A stretch of DNA of 13,498 bases from Euryarchaeota archaeon UBA596 (GTDB taxonomy: Archaea > Thermoplasmatota > Poseidoniia > Poseidoniales > Poseidoniaceae): contig DAGQ01000114.1 of the NCBI GenBank assembly GCA_002498205.1, forward strand, positions 7,544-21,041, read 5' to 3'. The translations under genes and the position numbers were made by a program. Under the pieces are notes generated by a model. The model was not told the origin of the DNA. It saw only the letters and a list, made by a program, of their open reading frames with translations, and ran no database searches. Positions 6,466-13,498 of this stretch are shown here, in pieces. Positions within the stretch are counted from its first letter, which is position 1. The number at the start of each line of letters is the position of its first letter.

Positions 6466-9400
6466 CTATCTGTGTTATTCTAATTATGTTCTCTGGAATG
6501 GTAATTCCTTTCGCGAACGCTGGTGATTCTTCTGATAATGTAATTTCAAATTCATCATGTAATATTCCTCTAGATGGTGATGGAGACGGTATTCCTGAAG
6601 CTGTAATATCTGGAGATTGTGATGATTGGGACCCAGATGATGATGGCACTCCAAATCATCAAGATTGGGTAATTGGAAATTATCAAATTAATTTTCAAAA
6701 TTCTGCAACAATAGAATTAGTTATGGAATGGAGACTCCATGAATTTGCTAGATCTACACTTGGCGGTATAGATTTTGATATTGATGGTCAAGGGGATGGA
6801 TCTACTGGAGAAACTATGGGAATTCCTGTGGATTATGTTCGTAATTACTTTTCTATTGATGCAGACGGACCTGGCGGATCTACTGATACAGTATCAGATA
6901 TGGTATTAGAAAGTGCGAGGCAAAATGTAGAAAGCCTAGCATCTAATTTTGGAACTTCAAATGGAGCAACAACAAATTATGTTGTAACTGTTGATGATAT
7001 TAATACTGGAGGAGTTGTATCATGTTCTTCTAATCCAGATAGTGATGCGGTGGCTTCCGCTGGAGGTTCTAATATTCAACCTACTGAAAATGCATATTAT
7101 CCACCTTTGTGTATAAAATCAAATGTTACAATTAATTTAGATCAAGATAAGTTAAACTTCATCGGAAATGAAAATACAAATCAAGAAAATACTCTGCAAG
7201 GATTACTAAAAATGGGAACAAAAATTAAAATGCCATTTTCAATTTTTGCAGCTGGAGGACATGATTCACAATTTACAATTCATCCTCCAGGGTACGGTGA
7301 TATTATTGAAGTCGGCTCAGACGAATGTGATTCTTCAAATATTTCCTGTTATGGTGAAAGGAAAGTTCATGTAAATCCCGATTCTACTAGTTACCACAAA
7401 GGAGTTTGGAAAATAGACAATACGGATGCTGCTGATGGAGGTTCACAATTAACTAGAGAAATCTGGTATAAATTAATTTCAGATGATCCCGTAAATATTG
7501 ATATTGAGAATGATAGATCATTAAGTATTGATGTTACCCTTAATTTACTTGATGAAAGTAAAGCTAATTTATACATTGACTTGTATGTTCATTATATTAG
7601 CGATCAGACCATGAATGATTGGGGATTCCAATTTATGGATAATGCTGATTTTGCAGAAACACCATGGATTACAAGTGAAGGGATTAGATTAGTACAACAT
7701 AATGAAATAGCTGATTTATCTACTTTAGCTTCTCAATTCCCAATAGGTGGTATTACTGATGCATTTGAAGGAATAATAGGAACTGACATTGATACAGGTC
7801 CATTAGAATGGAGAACTAATGTTGAAAATACTGCTGGTATTAATTTAATTCATGATTCTGGCACTTGTGCAAATGTACAAATTTCTCCACATAACCATTA
7901 CTGTTTGAATGGACAATATGCTATGGATGATACATTTCCAGTATTAATGAGTAGTTCAACTCAAAGTACTTTTGAATTCCGACTTTTAGATTTAATAACT
8001 CAACAAATGGATACTGAGGCACTTCCAGTTAATTTAAGTGAACTGAGTAATGAAGACCTCGAAACTGTTCTAAATTCTGGACTTGAACTTGGTGTTGATC
8101 TTGGAGAGGACTACATACAAACAATGATCCCTGAAGATTTACCGCCAACTGAAGTTTCTTTCAATATTGTTTTACCTTCTTGGCTTGATACTGAAGATGA
8201 ATCAGGAATAATCAGTTTAGAATCAAAATTAGATGGATCGGGAAATACTGCTATTAATCTAAAAGGAAATAATCCTTGGGAATGGAATCATCCAATAAAT
8301 GATTTAGATACTGGAAAACAAATTTGTACTGCAACACAAAAAACTTGTATGAAGGCAGACATTAATCTTAACTTTGAAGAATTAGATATTGATGAATGGT
8401 CAAAAGCAATTACTCTAACATTAGGGGGAGATGTTCAAATTGATGTTTATCGTATTGGAGTTGATGGTAGTATCATTCCTGCAGATGAAAATGGAAATCA
8501 AATAGATATAGAAGCGATTCCATCTGATTTGTTAAGACAAATTGTATATTTTGATACTACTGAACCAATTTTTAGTGATGAAATACCTTTGTTTGGAGAA
8601 ACAATTCAATTTGAACTAACAGAAGCAGGAATTTATAATTTTGCTGACCAATTAGGTGAAGGACTTTCGAATAAAATTCAATCTAATTCCATTCAAGATG
8701 AAAATATAAATATTGATTTATCGGCAATAGAAATAGATGTGGAAGTTGAAAATTTATATGCTCCAAATTCAGGAGATGTTAGTGATCTAAAACCACTATC
8801 ACTAAAATTATCTTTAGAGCCTACAACTGTTGTGGCATCATATTCTGAAAGTGGGATTTCTGTAATAACTAGTAAACCTACAAACTTTTTCACCAGCCCT
8901 ATTCTCCAAATTACTCATGCTTTCACTAGTAGTTTTGCAAATAACATGGCACCTGGTGTTACTACAAATGGAAATGGAATTCTAATTAACAACAATGGTC
9001 AGGCATTTACTACTGACATTAATGGACCTGATATGACTCTTGGACCTCTAGGAAATATTCCTCAGGTTGATGTTTCTATTACTTTACCTCCAGGTTTAGC
9101 GCTAGGAGAATTTAGTTCTTCTACAAATAAAGGAAATACTAGTGAAACTGATGGAAGACAAAATATCTTCTATTCAGTTCCTACTTCAGGTTCAGTTGAT
9201 ACTTTGAGTTTTTCGATAATTATCGGTTGGGATTGGATTTTGAAACAAGTTGGAGTTTATTTAGCAGGAGTTGTTTTAGCAATGGCTTTATTGTTTGTTT
9301 GGAGAAGACATCGAGTAGGTAAGAAATCTAAGAGATTAGAAAATGAATTCGAATTAGCTGCTCGTAAAGCTCTAAACAGAAATGCAATGCCTGCAGCAGG

Positions 9401-9491
9401 AGGAATGATGGTTAGTTCTGCTGGAATGGATGAATTTGGCAATCAAAAAGGCAATAGTATGGATGATGATTTGGCCCAGTTTATGTATTAA
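6447..9491 (+). CDS. Large secreted/surface protein with Asp-rich N-terminal motif and C-terminal membrane anchor
   Basis: I do not recognise the family. From the ATG at 6447 (preceded by GGGGTG) the product has 1014 residues; an upstream ATG at 6423 would add eight. It opens with a clear signal peptide (RR, hydrophobic core, likely cleavage after FANA, about residue 25). Next comes an Asp-rich stretch, LDGDGDGIPE...DCDDWDPDDDGTPNHQDW, which resembles calcium-binding DxDxDG loops of thrombospondin type 3 or dockerin-like repeats. The long middle is Ser/Thr/Asn-rich and beta-like, with no enzyme motif I can identify. Near the C terminus a hydrophobic span (KQVGVYLAGVVLAMALLFVW) is followed by basic RRHRVGKKSKR and a cytoplasmic tail of about 60 residues ending DDDLAQFMY. 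The topology is type I: outside body, single anchor, inner tail. It may be a cell-surface or adhesion protein. It ends 4 bp inside the convergent uvrC. Confidence 0.85.
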   Translation: MGTRRIAICVILIMFSGMVIPFANAGDSSDNVISNSSCNIPLDGDGDGIPEAVISGDCDDWDPDDDGTPNHQDWVIGNYQINFQNSATIELVMEWRLHEFARSTLGGIDFDIDGQGDGSTGETMGIPVDYVRNYFSIDADGPGGSTDTVSDMVLESARQNVESLASNFGTSNGATTNYVVTVDDINTGGVVSCSSNPDSDAVASAGGSNIQPTENAYYPPLCIKSNVTINLDQDKLNFIGNENTNQENTLQGLLKMGTKIKMPFSIFAAGGHDSQFTIHPPGYGDIIEVGSDECDSSNISCYGERKVHVNPDSTSYHKGVWKIDNTDAADGGSQLTREIWYKLISDDPVNIDIENDRSLSIDVTLNLLDESKANLYIDLYVHYISDQTMNDWGFQFMDNADFAETPWITSEGIRLVQHNEIADLSTLASQFPIGGITDAFEGIIGTDIDTGPLEWRTNVENTAGINLIHDSGTCANVQISPHNHYCLNGQYAMDDTFPVLMSSSTQSTFEFRLLDLITQQMDTEALPVNLSELSNEDLETVLNSGLELGVDLGEDYIQTMIPEDLPPTEVSFNIVLPSWLDTEDESGIISLESKLDGSGNTAINLKGNNPWEWNHPINDLDTGKQICTATQKTCMKADINLNFEELDIDEWSKAITLTLGGDVQIDVYRIGVDGSIIPADENGNQIDIEAIPSDLLRQIVYFDTTEPIFSDEIPLFGETIQFELTEAGIYNFADQLGEGLSNKIQSNSIQDENINIDLSAIEIDVEVENLYAPNSGDVSDLKPLSLKLSLEPTTVVASYSESGISVITSKPTNFFTSPILQITHAFTSSFANNMAPGVTTNGNGILINNNGQAFTTDINGPDMTLGPLGNIPQVDVSITLPPGLALGEFSSSTNKGNTSETDGRQNIFYSVPTSGSVDTLSFSIIIGWDWILKQVGVYLAGVVLAMALLFVWRRHRVGKKSKRLENEFELAARKALNRNAMPAAGGMMVSSAGMDEFGNQKGNSMDDDLAQFMY

Positions 9492-11218
9492 TTATTTGAA
9501 AGTCCTTCAAAAATACGTTCTGCTAATGATTTACCAATTCCTGGTACCTTACAAAGATCATCTACTGATGCATTCAATAGCCCTTTTCTACCTTCAAAAA
9601 ATCTCTGTAATCTTTGTATTTTTTTAGCTCCTAATCCCTCAATATTTTCCAAGGGGTCCTTCAAAATATTTTTTTGACGACTTTTCCTATGGAATTGATT
9701 AACAAACCGATGTGCTTCATCTCGGGCATAAATTAATGCACGACCCCTTTTGTCTAAGATTAAAGGTTCCTTATCTACACGATGTAATGTTTCTTCCTTT
9801 TTCGCCAAAGCAGCAATTAAAATTTTATTTTCTAAATTATGTTCTTTTAATAAATTAAAAATATAATTTAAATGAGTTTTTCCTCCGTCAATTAATAGTA
9901 AATCTGGCCACTTTTTTTGTTTTTTTAACCACCTACCAATAACTTCTATCATCATATGAATGTCATCTAACTGCTCTCCTTTAACATTGAATTTTCTATA
10001 TTCTGATTTTTCGGGTTTTCCCGATTTTAAACTAATACATGCACCTACTCTAACATCACCTTGTATCTGAGACATGTCAAAACAAACAATATGATCTAAA
10101 GATTCAATTTCAAGATAATTAGCACATTCATTTAAAGATCTTTTTTCTAATGAGCCAAAACTACTTTTGAAGTCTTTTTCTAATTTTATTTTAGCATTTT
10201 TATCCGCCAAATTTTTTAAATCGATTAATTTCCCTCTTTTTGGAACTCTTAATTCTACCTTTGAACCCCTCTTTTTCAATAACCAATTTGATAAAAAATC
10301 AGAAATATTACATGGAAGTAATATCAGTGAAGGTGGCACATTAGTTGAATAATATTCTGATAAAAATCTGCAAATAGAGTCTTCAAGGTCTCCTCTATGG
10401 ATAAGAGGCCATGTTTGCTGACCTTGTACGATTCCTTTTTTTGCATGTAAAATTGTTACAATTCCCAGATTTCCTCTGCTAGCAAATCCTATTGCATCAC
10501 ATTCTCGATAAAATCTACTAGTAATAATTCTTTGAGAAAGTGTCGTTTGAATTGCTCTGATTAAATCTCTTTGATTCGCTGCATTTTCATATTCTCTTTT
10601 TTGTGAAAAATTGTTCATCTGCTTAGTTAATTCTTTAATGATTTGATTTCCTTTGCCATCTAAAATATTAGTAACTATTTTTACAATATTAGGATAACCG
10701 TCAGGATCTATGCAAGGTCCTCTACATAAACCGATTTGCATGGATAAGCAACCATCTTTTCCATGGCAGTCTTTATCTCTAATTCCAAATTGTTTCCTCA
10801 ATAATTGAATTAATTGTTTAGCAGCACCTACATTAGAAAATGGCCCCCAAATTCTACTTCCCTTGGGTGGATTTCGGGTATACATTATACGTGGAAATTC
10901 TTCATTAGTTAGAGCAATTAACGGATATGATTTATCATCTTTTAATCTTGAATTATACCTAGGTTTATGTTTTCTAATTAATTCACGCTCTAATATTAAT
11001 GCTTCATCTGGATTAGTAGTAACAATATAATCTATTATTTCTGAGTTTTCAACTAATTTGGGTATCATTAATCTATCTGGATTCGGTGAAAAATAAGACT
11101 TGACTCTACTACTTATATCAGTGGCTTTACCAACATAAAGTACTTTTTTTGATTTATTTTTAAACAAATAAACTCCTGGCTCTCGAGGGAGGTCCAATTT
11201 TTGTGGCTCTAATGCCAT
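9488..11218 (-). CDS. uvrC: UvrABC excinuclease subunit C
   Basis: Dual-incision nuclease of bacterial-type nucleotide excision repair, acting with UvrA and UvrB on damaged DNA. The 576-residue protein is close to the usual length of about 600. The GIY-YIG domain is N-terminal (GVYLF, YVGKA, Arg38 and Glu77 in DEALILERELI). Four cysteines at 151, 157, 165 and 169 (DCHGKDGC, GLCRGPC) match the iron-sulfur ligands described in bacterial UvrC. The UVR UvrB-binding motif is near 207-224 (KREYENAANQRDLI). The RNase H-like endonuclease has Asp381 (CFDMSQIQG), Asp444 (LLIDGGK) and His503 (RDEAHRFVNQFH). Helix-hairpin-helix DNA-binding motifs close the protein (IEGLGAKKIQRL, VPGIGKSLAERI). All catalytic residues are present, so it looks functional. 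No uvrA or uvrB is in the window. The stop shares a TTAA with the stop of the convergent surface protein. Confidence 0.97.
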   Translation of the reverse strand: MALEPQKLDLPREPGVYLFKNKSKKVLYVGKATDISSRVKSYFSPNPDRLMIPKLVENSEIIDYIVTTNPDEALILERELIRKHKPRYNSRLKDDKSYPLIALTNEEFPRIMYTRNPPKGSRIWGPFSNVGAAKQLIQLLRKQFGIRDKDCHGKDGCLSMQIGLCRGPCIDPDGYPNIVKIVTNILDGKGNQIIKELTKQMNNFSQKREYENAANQRDLIRAIQTTLSQRIITSRFYRECDAIGFASRGNLGIVTILHAKKGIVQGQQTWPLIHRGDLEDSICRFLSEYYSTNVPPSLILLPCNISDFLSNWLLKKRGSKVELRVPKRGKLIDLKNLADKNAKIKLEKDFKSSFGSLEKRSLNECANYLEIESLDHIVCFDMSQIQGDVRVGACISLKSGKPEKSEYRKFNVKGEQLDDIHMMIEVIGRWLKKQKKWPDLLLIDGGKTHLNYIFNLLKEHNLENKILIAALAKKEETLHRVDKEPLILDKRGRALIYARDEAHRFVNQFHRKSRQKNILKDPLENIEGLGAKKIQRLQRFFEGRKGLLNASVDDLCKVPGIGKSLAERIFEGLSNN

Positions 11219-11294
11219 TGGTGCAAGATAACCACCAAAGGCTCATGAAGTAATTTGTCAAAAGTTCTTGAATCTAATTACTTTACGAGGTGAT
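11219..11294. promoter_or_regulatory. Divergent promoter region between uvrC and the STAND ATPase gene
   Basis: A 76-bp gap between outward-facing ATGs. On the plus side GAGGTGAT (11287-11294) is an eight-base match to the archaeal anti-Shine-Dalgarno sequence, directly touching the ATG at 11295. This supports that start over the TTG at 11268. The uvrC side has no comparable site. The A/T-rich AAATTACTT (minus strand, about 30-38 bases before uvrC) is the best TATA-like candidate. Confidence 0.45.
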
Positions 11295-13451
11295 ATGGCC
11301 AAACCTACAGAGCAACGAATTTTAGTTTGGTTAAATCAATTTGATGATTCATTAAAAGATGCTTGGGATGTACCTAGAGAAAATTCACTTCCGGGAATTG
11401 CAGACGCGATTGGAGTTGTAAGGTCAGCGCTACATATTCCTCTAAAAAATTTACAAAAAGAAAGTATGATTATTGTAAAACAGGCTCACGTAATTAACGG
11501 GGGAACAAGAAAAAGGAATGTACATTTCATCACCGAAAAAGGAAGAAAAGCCTGCAAAAAACAAGATCTGGTAAGACCTGTAAAGAAGATTAACGGGAAT
11601 CCTCCAAATAATATTGAATTAATTGGAAGAGATAAAGAATTGGGAAAAATTAATTCAATATTATCAAAAGAAAATATGATTTGGATTACAGGCATTGCTG
11701 GGATTGGTAAAACCGCAATAATTAGGTCTTTTGTAGATATAAATTCACAAAATTATCAAAAAATATTTTGGTATTCGGCAACATCTATTTCGAGCCCTAA
11801 AACAATAGTAGAAACGTGGTTAGGAATTGATAAGCTCTCCATTGAAATTGATAATTTAATTAGTTTAATGAAAAGTGAAGCACAAAATAATCTATTAATT
11901 ATTGATAATTTTGAACAAATTGAGGAGCGTTTTAAGAAAGATGTTGTTGACCTTATTACAAAATTATCTAAAGAAAAAATAAGGATTATTATTTCAAGTA
12001 GGCCCCCTTTACCTGAAATAGAATTAAATCAAATCGAAATTTTTGGATTAGACTCAAATTCTGCAAAACAACTATTATTTGGTTTTGAAAAAGAAGAAAT
12101 AAATAAAATTGTAGAGTATTTTGATGGACATCCACTTGGAATTTCTATGGTTAACGAAGGTATGTCATTTGAATCAACACAAAAAGGAATTACTTCTTTT
12201 TTACAAAATGAAATTTTAGCACCTCTTACTCAAGAAAACCTTTCTTTAATTTATGAACTTGCAATACAACCTGAGCCAATAGAAATTGATTATTTATTTT
12301 TCAAGGATCAAATAGAAAATTTGGATAATTTATCCTTAATAAAATATTATAATAATAAAATTTCCTTACATAATTTTGTTAAGAATTTATTAATTAGTCA
12401 AATGGAAGAGGACACGCGTCAAGAATATCATGCTAAATTTGTGGAGAATTTAACTAAATTTGTAAATAAAAATATTTCGTTTCTAAAATTATTTCATGAA
12501 ATTCATTCAAAAAATGAAATAAATAGGGATTGGATTGAGAAGAATGCAGATATCATCTGTAATGAATTCCCAGCAAAATCTAGTGCTTTATTCCATAATA
12601 TGATCGCAAAAAATCAAGGAAATGGAGAATATTATTGGTACGCATCGATTTCAGAATGTGAATTGGGTAATTGGAATATTGCTAGAAATCTAATCGAAAA
12701 GGCCGAAAAATTTGGAGCCTTAGAAAAAAGGAAAAATGACGCTTTAATTCTAAATTGTCGAATTGCAAGATTATCCGGAGAAATTGAAATGGCGGAGGAA
12801 TTATTTGATAAAATTAAGTTTGAAAATAAATATAAACATATCAAATATGTTATCGCCGAAATAAGTAGAAAAATTGATGATAGAATTCCTGGTAATCTTC
12901 CAGATGAAAATTCAATATCAATATTAAATAAATTAAATTTAAATTCATTAAATAAAGAACAAAAAAGATATTGTTTAATTGCCATTGCGATTATCAAGCA
13001 TACATTTTCTCTATACAAAAAAGATTTTGAAAATGCAAAAACAATAAGAAATGAAATTTCTGATTTAACTTCCACAAATTCAGAGATTTTACAAGAAATG
13101 ATTTGGAAGAATTCTATTGCTTTAAATCAAAAATGTGAATTTGAAACTAAAAATATTCTTCGTAATATAGGATTGATTTGTTGGAAACTTGAATTTCAAA
13201 ACTCAAATAAAGTTGATTTATTATTTCAATTAAAATCAATCATTAGTAATAATCCTGAACTAGAAAATCGTCCAGCAGGAAGGCGTGCAATTGCAATATA
13301 TTGGACATGGCTAGGAGAGATAAATAAAGAAGAGCGTTCAATGGCTTGGGCACAAGCAATAAGCAGATGGAATTCTGCAGAATGTTATAATGCAAGCAAT
13401 AAATTACAAGAAAAACTCCATAATTGGTTGAAAGAAACTGGAAGAGCTTGA
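11295..13451 (+). CDS. Winged-helix / NB-ARC (STAND) ATPase with TPR-like C-terminal region
   Basis: 718-residue probable signal-responsive STAND NTPase. Residues about 1-90 form a winged helix-turn-helix (EQRILVWLNQF, GIADAIGVVRSALHIPLKNL and the wing AHVINGGTRKRNVHFITEKG), so DNA binding is likely. The NTPase domain begins at IGRDKEL, with Walker A GIAGIGKT (133-140), Walker B LLIIDN (200-205), sensor IIISSRP (232-238) and GHPLGI (278-283) in the place of the NB-ARC GLPL motif. The rest is helical with TPR-like units, for example YYWYASISECELGNWNIARNLIEKA (about 446-470) and a second near 481-508. In the family the NTPase switches on ligand binding by the repeats; here the output is probably transcription, with the order reversed relative to MalT. 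The repeat half is especially Asn/Lys/Ile-rich. I chose the ATG because of the adjacent GAGGTGAT. A defence role is possible but unsupported by neighbours. Confidence 0.85.
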   Translation: MAKPTEQRILVWLNQFDDSLKDAWDVPRENSLPGIADAIGVVRSALHIPLKNLQKESMIIVKQAHVINGGTRKRNVHFITEKGRKACKKQDLVRPVKKINGNPPNNIELIGRDKELGKINSILSKENMIWITGIAGIGKTAIIRSFVDINSQNYQKIFWYSATSISSPKTIVETWLGIDKLSIEIDNLISLMKSEAQNNLLIIDNFEQIEERFKKDVVDLITKLSKEKIRIIISSRPPLPEIELNQIEIFGLDSNSAKQLLFGFEKEEINKIVEYFDGHPLGISMVNEGMSFESTQKGITSFLQNEILAPLTQENLSLIYELAIQPEPIEIDYLFFKDQIENLDNLSLIKYYNNKISLHNFVKNLLISQMEEDTRQEYHAKFVENLTKFVNKNISFLKLFHEIHSKNEINRDWIEKNADIICNEFPAKSSALFHNMIAKNQGNGEYYWYASISECELGNWNIARNLIEKAEKFGALEKRKNDALILNCRIARLSGEIEMAEELFDKIKFENKYKHIKYVIAEISRKIDDRIPGNLPDENSISILNKLNLNSLNKEQKRYCLIAIAIIKHTFSLYKKDFENAKTIRNEISDLTSTNSEILQEMIWKNSIALNQKCEFETKNILRNIGLICWKLEFQNSNKVDLLFQLKSIISNNPELENRPAGRRAIAIYWTWLGEINKEERSMAWAQAISRWNSAECYNASNKLQEKLHNWLKETGRA

Positions 13452-13498
13452 TTATTCAATACACATTTTACCAAAAAGCCTTGAAAGGAGCAGAGTTC
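13452..13498 (-). CDS. Possible last codons of a minus-strand gene (5' part outside window)
   Basis: The minus strand has an open frame entering from the right edge and ending in TAA at 13452-13454, directly after the TGA of the STAND gene. It would encode the tail TLLLSRLFGKMCIE. All other convergent pairs in the window abut or overlap in the same way, which is the main reason to suspect a gene. Fourteen codons cannot establish one, and the stretch may simply be non-coding. Confidence 0.25.
   Translation of the reverse strand, partial: TLLLSRLFGKMCIE

Noticed and set aside
11268..11294. TTG start for the STAND gene nine codons upstream
   Set aside because: The ATG at 11295 directly follows GAGGTGAT, and the winged-helix domain begins normally after it; the upstream codons would be the ribosome binding site itself.
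12632..13075. Antisense reading frame of 147 codons opposite the STAND gene
   Set aside because: It lies entirely inside a well-supported gene, its Phe/Ile/Leu/Ser-rich composition is what the reverse of A/T-rich Lys/Asn/Glu codons gives, and it has no recognisable motif.
11295..13451. Interpretation of the right end as a defence island built around the STAND protein
   Set aside because: There is no effector domain, nuclease partner, integrase, repeat array or tRNA next to it; the visible neighbour is the repair gene uvrC.

Overview
The window reads as a compact, A+T-rich archaeal chromosome segment. The best taxonomic anchor is a TYW2 (wybutosine-synthesising) protein, a pathway known only in archaea and eukaryotes. 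It sits beside bacterial-type genes (UvrC, a 2,3-bisphosphoglycerate-dependent phosphoglycerate mutase), a JAMM metalloprotease, GGTGA-like ribosome binding sites, and membrane-anchored peptidase and surface proteins. This mix, plus a winged-helix/NB-ARC/TPR protein of a kind I remember as common in Thermoplasmatota, suggests a marine Poseidoniia-like euryarchaeon (Marine Group II or III). That placement is inference, not proof.

Layout, left to right: 3' end of phosphoglycerate mutase (+, 1-278); JAMM/MPN+ protein (-, 262-960); very acidic protein with a Trp-rich tail (+, 1036-1737); a three-gene minus-strand run transcribed leftwards from 4703, made of a membrane-anchored S15-type peptidase, a stand-alone receiver domain and a prostaglandin-E-synthase-2-like thioredoxin/GST protein; a thioredoxin-fold lipoprotein (+, 4777-5445); TYW2 (-, 5438-6367); a roughly 1000-residue surface protein with signal peptide and C-terminal anchor (+, 6447-9491); UvrC (-, 9488-11218); a winged-helix STAND ATPase (+, 11295-13451); and possibly the last codons of another minus-strand gene at the right edge.

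Genes alternate strand almost one by one. Every convergent pair overlaps or abuts at the stop codons, and every divergent pair is separated by about 73-79 bp when the best ATG starts are used. No gene-free stretch exceeds 80 bases, so I found no room for rRNA, CRISPR arrays or attachment sites, and I saw no tRNA or insertion sequence.

The genes do not form one pathway. They cover glycolysis, tRNA modification, DNA repair, extracellular peptide degradation, envelope redox and signalling. The only likely operon is S15 peptidase - receiver - PTGES2-like. I did not find a convincing new multi-gene system. The items most worth a second look are the eukaryote-like PTGES2 and TYW2 homologues, the orphan receiver in a peptidase operon, the STAND protein and the gene-junction architecture.
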